From the NCBI GenBank assembly GCA_039985655.1, contig JBDWSF010000035.1, positions 107,845 through 171,844 on the forward strand: DNA of 64,000 nucleotides, in the 5' to 3' direction. The position numbers and the translations under genes were made by a program. Positions 63,098 through 64,000 of the stretch are shown piece by piece. A model generated the notes under the pieces. The model was not told the DNA's origin and did no database searches. It worked only from the letters and a program-made list of their open reading frames with translations. Each line of letters begins with the position of its first letter. Positions within the stretch are counted from its first letter, which is position 1. This DNA is from Postechiella sp039985655. Its GTDB lineage: Bacteria; Bacteroidota; Bacteroidia; Flavobacteriales; Flavobacteriaceae.

Positions 63098-63793
63098 TCA
63101 ATAGACTATTTCGGTTATTATTAATCTTTTTATTAAATAGTCATTTAAATCAACTTTTGATTCCAGCATTCTCTCAGCTATCATATCAGGGTCAATCTTT
63201 CCAGCAGAGTTACGTATTTTAAGATATTCAGTTAGAAAATCCGATTTATTTGATATTGCGTTTAATGCTCTCGAATAGCTTCCATCATAATTTATATCAA
63301 TCCAATTTTTTCGAGATTCGATTATTATTGAATCTTCATCGATAGGTTCTTTGTATCGAAAACCTGATACTGATGTTTCATATCTAAATGTTCCGTCTGA
63401 CTTTAAATGTTTTCGTTTGATATTTAACGACGCATTACTGTTTTTGTAGAACGTCAGTTTTTTAGGGTCACGTTCAATCCAAATAGAATCTGGAACGCTG
63501 TAAATTTCTAATCTTAAGGTGCTTTTTTCAAGATATTCCCTGCTGGTTTGAGAAATTTTTGGTCTGTATTCAGTTTGACCTTTAGATAATTCTGTTAGGA
63601 ATTGATTGTAAGCTTTTTTTGCGCCTATATTAGGGTATTGTCTTTTTAGAAAGTCAGATTCAAAGTCATTCACAAGATAAGTTAGAATTTCGCTGTTTTC
63701 TTTTCCTAAAACCTTTTCAAATTCCGTTATTTCTTTTTGGTTTGAACAACTAAAAGTTAGAAGTAAAATTATAATTAGATTGATGTATCTCAT
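63098..63793 (-). CDS. Putative lipoprotein of unknown function
   Basis: The 231-residue protein has a lipoprotein signal (MRYINLIIILLLTFSCSNQK, lipobox LTFSC). The mature part is charged and predicted helical then beta-rich, with KKAYNQFLTELSKG and ESRKNWIDINYDGSYSRALN. I do not recognise the family. It lies in the cassette-like module 62946-63864, and its start is 15 bases from the leader shared with the SMEK gene. The accessory setting suggests a strain-variable gene; no function is proposed. Confidence 0.75.
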   Translation of the reverse strand: MRYINLIIILLLTFSCSNQKEITEFEKVLGKENSEILTYLVNDFESDFLKRQYPNIGAKKAYNQFLTELSKGQTEYRPKISQTSREYLEKSTLRLEIYSVPDSIWIERDPKKLTFYKNSNASLNIKRKHLKSDGTFRYETSVSGFRYKEPIDEDSIIIESRKNWIDINYDGSYSRALNAISNKSDFLTEYLKIRNSAGKIDPDMIAERMLESKVDLNDYLIKRLIITEIVY

Positions 63794-63808
63794 TGTTCTG
63801 TTATATGT

Positions 63809-63864
63809 TTGCCAACTATATTGGATATGAAATCGTTTTAATGTTTTATATCCGACGTTAAACG
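63809..63864 (-). repeat. 56-bp leader shared with the SMEK gene (copy 2)
   Basis: Read on the minus strand it starts CGTTTAAC, contains GGATATAAAA, ATTAAAACGAT and CATATCC, and ends AGTTGGCAA, matching copy 1 at 60090-60145 at about 46 of 56 positions. It lies 15 bases before the ATG of the lipoprotein gene. The remaining 136 bases to the window end show no gene. Confidence 0.75.
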
Positions 63865-64000
63865 ACTTAAGTTTACTTTTAAGTAAAATTAAGTATTAAT
63901 TAGAAAGAACAAAAGAGAAGAATAAGATTAAGTTAAACGATGAGACCAAGATCTCGAGAACTTTGATAATCCCTTCTCTTTTACTACTACAACTTCGTTC

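Larger units (their letters stand above)
62946..63864. mobile_element. Roughly 919-bp cassette-like module bounded by inverted CGTTTAACG
   Basis: The 9-mer CGTTTAACG at 62946-62954 and its reverse complement CGTTAAACG at 63856-63864 flank the 231-codon lipoprotein gene. Inside, a second inverted pair, TTGGCAAACGTAT (63078-63090) and ATATGTTTGCCAA (63803-63815), tightly brackets the gene, and a hairpin sits at 62991-63009. No transposase or integrase is encoded. The 56-bp end next to the gene start is shared with the SMEK gene. I propose a non-autonomous gene cassette; this is inference. Confidence 0.5.

Overview
The window looks like a chromosomal segment of a marine-type Flavobacteriaceae (Bacteroidota). 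The signs are low GC, SusC/SusD-type outer-membrane genes, type IX secretion (T9SS) sorting domains, TAnnTTTG promoter boxes, no obvious Shine-Dalgarno sequences, and Bacteroidota families such as DUF6089 and a FolK-deoxynucleoside kinase fusion. All assignments come from reading the sequence; no database search was run.

Layout. 1-7.8 kb: the 5' end of an unidentified minus-strand gene, ppc, a small unknown protein with a paralogue at 48.7 kb, galE plus a sugar aminotransferase, waaA and an Ala-rich lipoprotein. 7.85-18.5 kb: an accessory island full of decayed DNA (tyrosine recombinase remnant, IS110 remnant, broken sulfatase, IS3 remnant, 3' fragment of an initiator tRNA gene). It carries three intact surface or secreted proteins (a two-module glycoside-hydrolase-like enzyme, a sulfatase, a YadA-head-like repeat protein) and a HipBA toxin-antitoxin pair with paired palindromic operators; it ends at tRNA-Leu and tRNA-Gly. 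18.8-46.4 kb: mostly core genes, namely mutS, murI, the envelope cluster CBS-nadK-DUF6089-uppS-bamA-ompH-ompH, divergent pdxJ, tig-clpP-clpX, rpsU, an AsmA-like protein, a queuosine precursor transporter and folK-dNK.

46.4-51 kb: an unknown accessory gene, two methyltransferases, the second small paralogue, and a LytTR response regulator with its LytS-like kinase. The pair is divergent from 51.5-58.5 kb, an uptake locus of SusC, SusD, a surface lipoprotein and, beyond a terminator, an aryl-sulfate sulfotransferase-like lipoprotein. 58.5-64 kb: lspA-fabD, an SMEK-domain gene, an FAD oxidoreductase and a lipoprotein.

The most unusual observation is at the right end. The SMEK gene and the lipoprotein gene, on opposite strands and unrelated in sequence, are preceded by the same 56-bp leader (46/56 identical by my alignment). 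The lipoprotein gene sits in a roughly 919-bp module bounded by the inverted 9-mer CGTTTAACG. This suggests a family of small mobile gene cassettes. Other points of interest are the HipB operators, the duplicated small gene with its promoter, a 160-bp MITE-like element, and several families of palindromic intergenic repeats.
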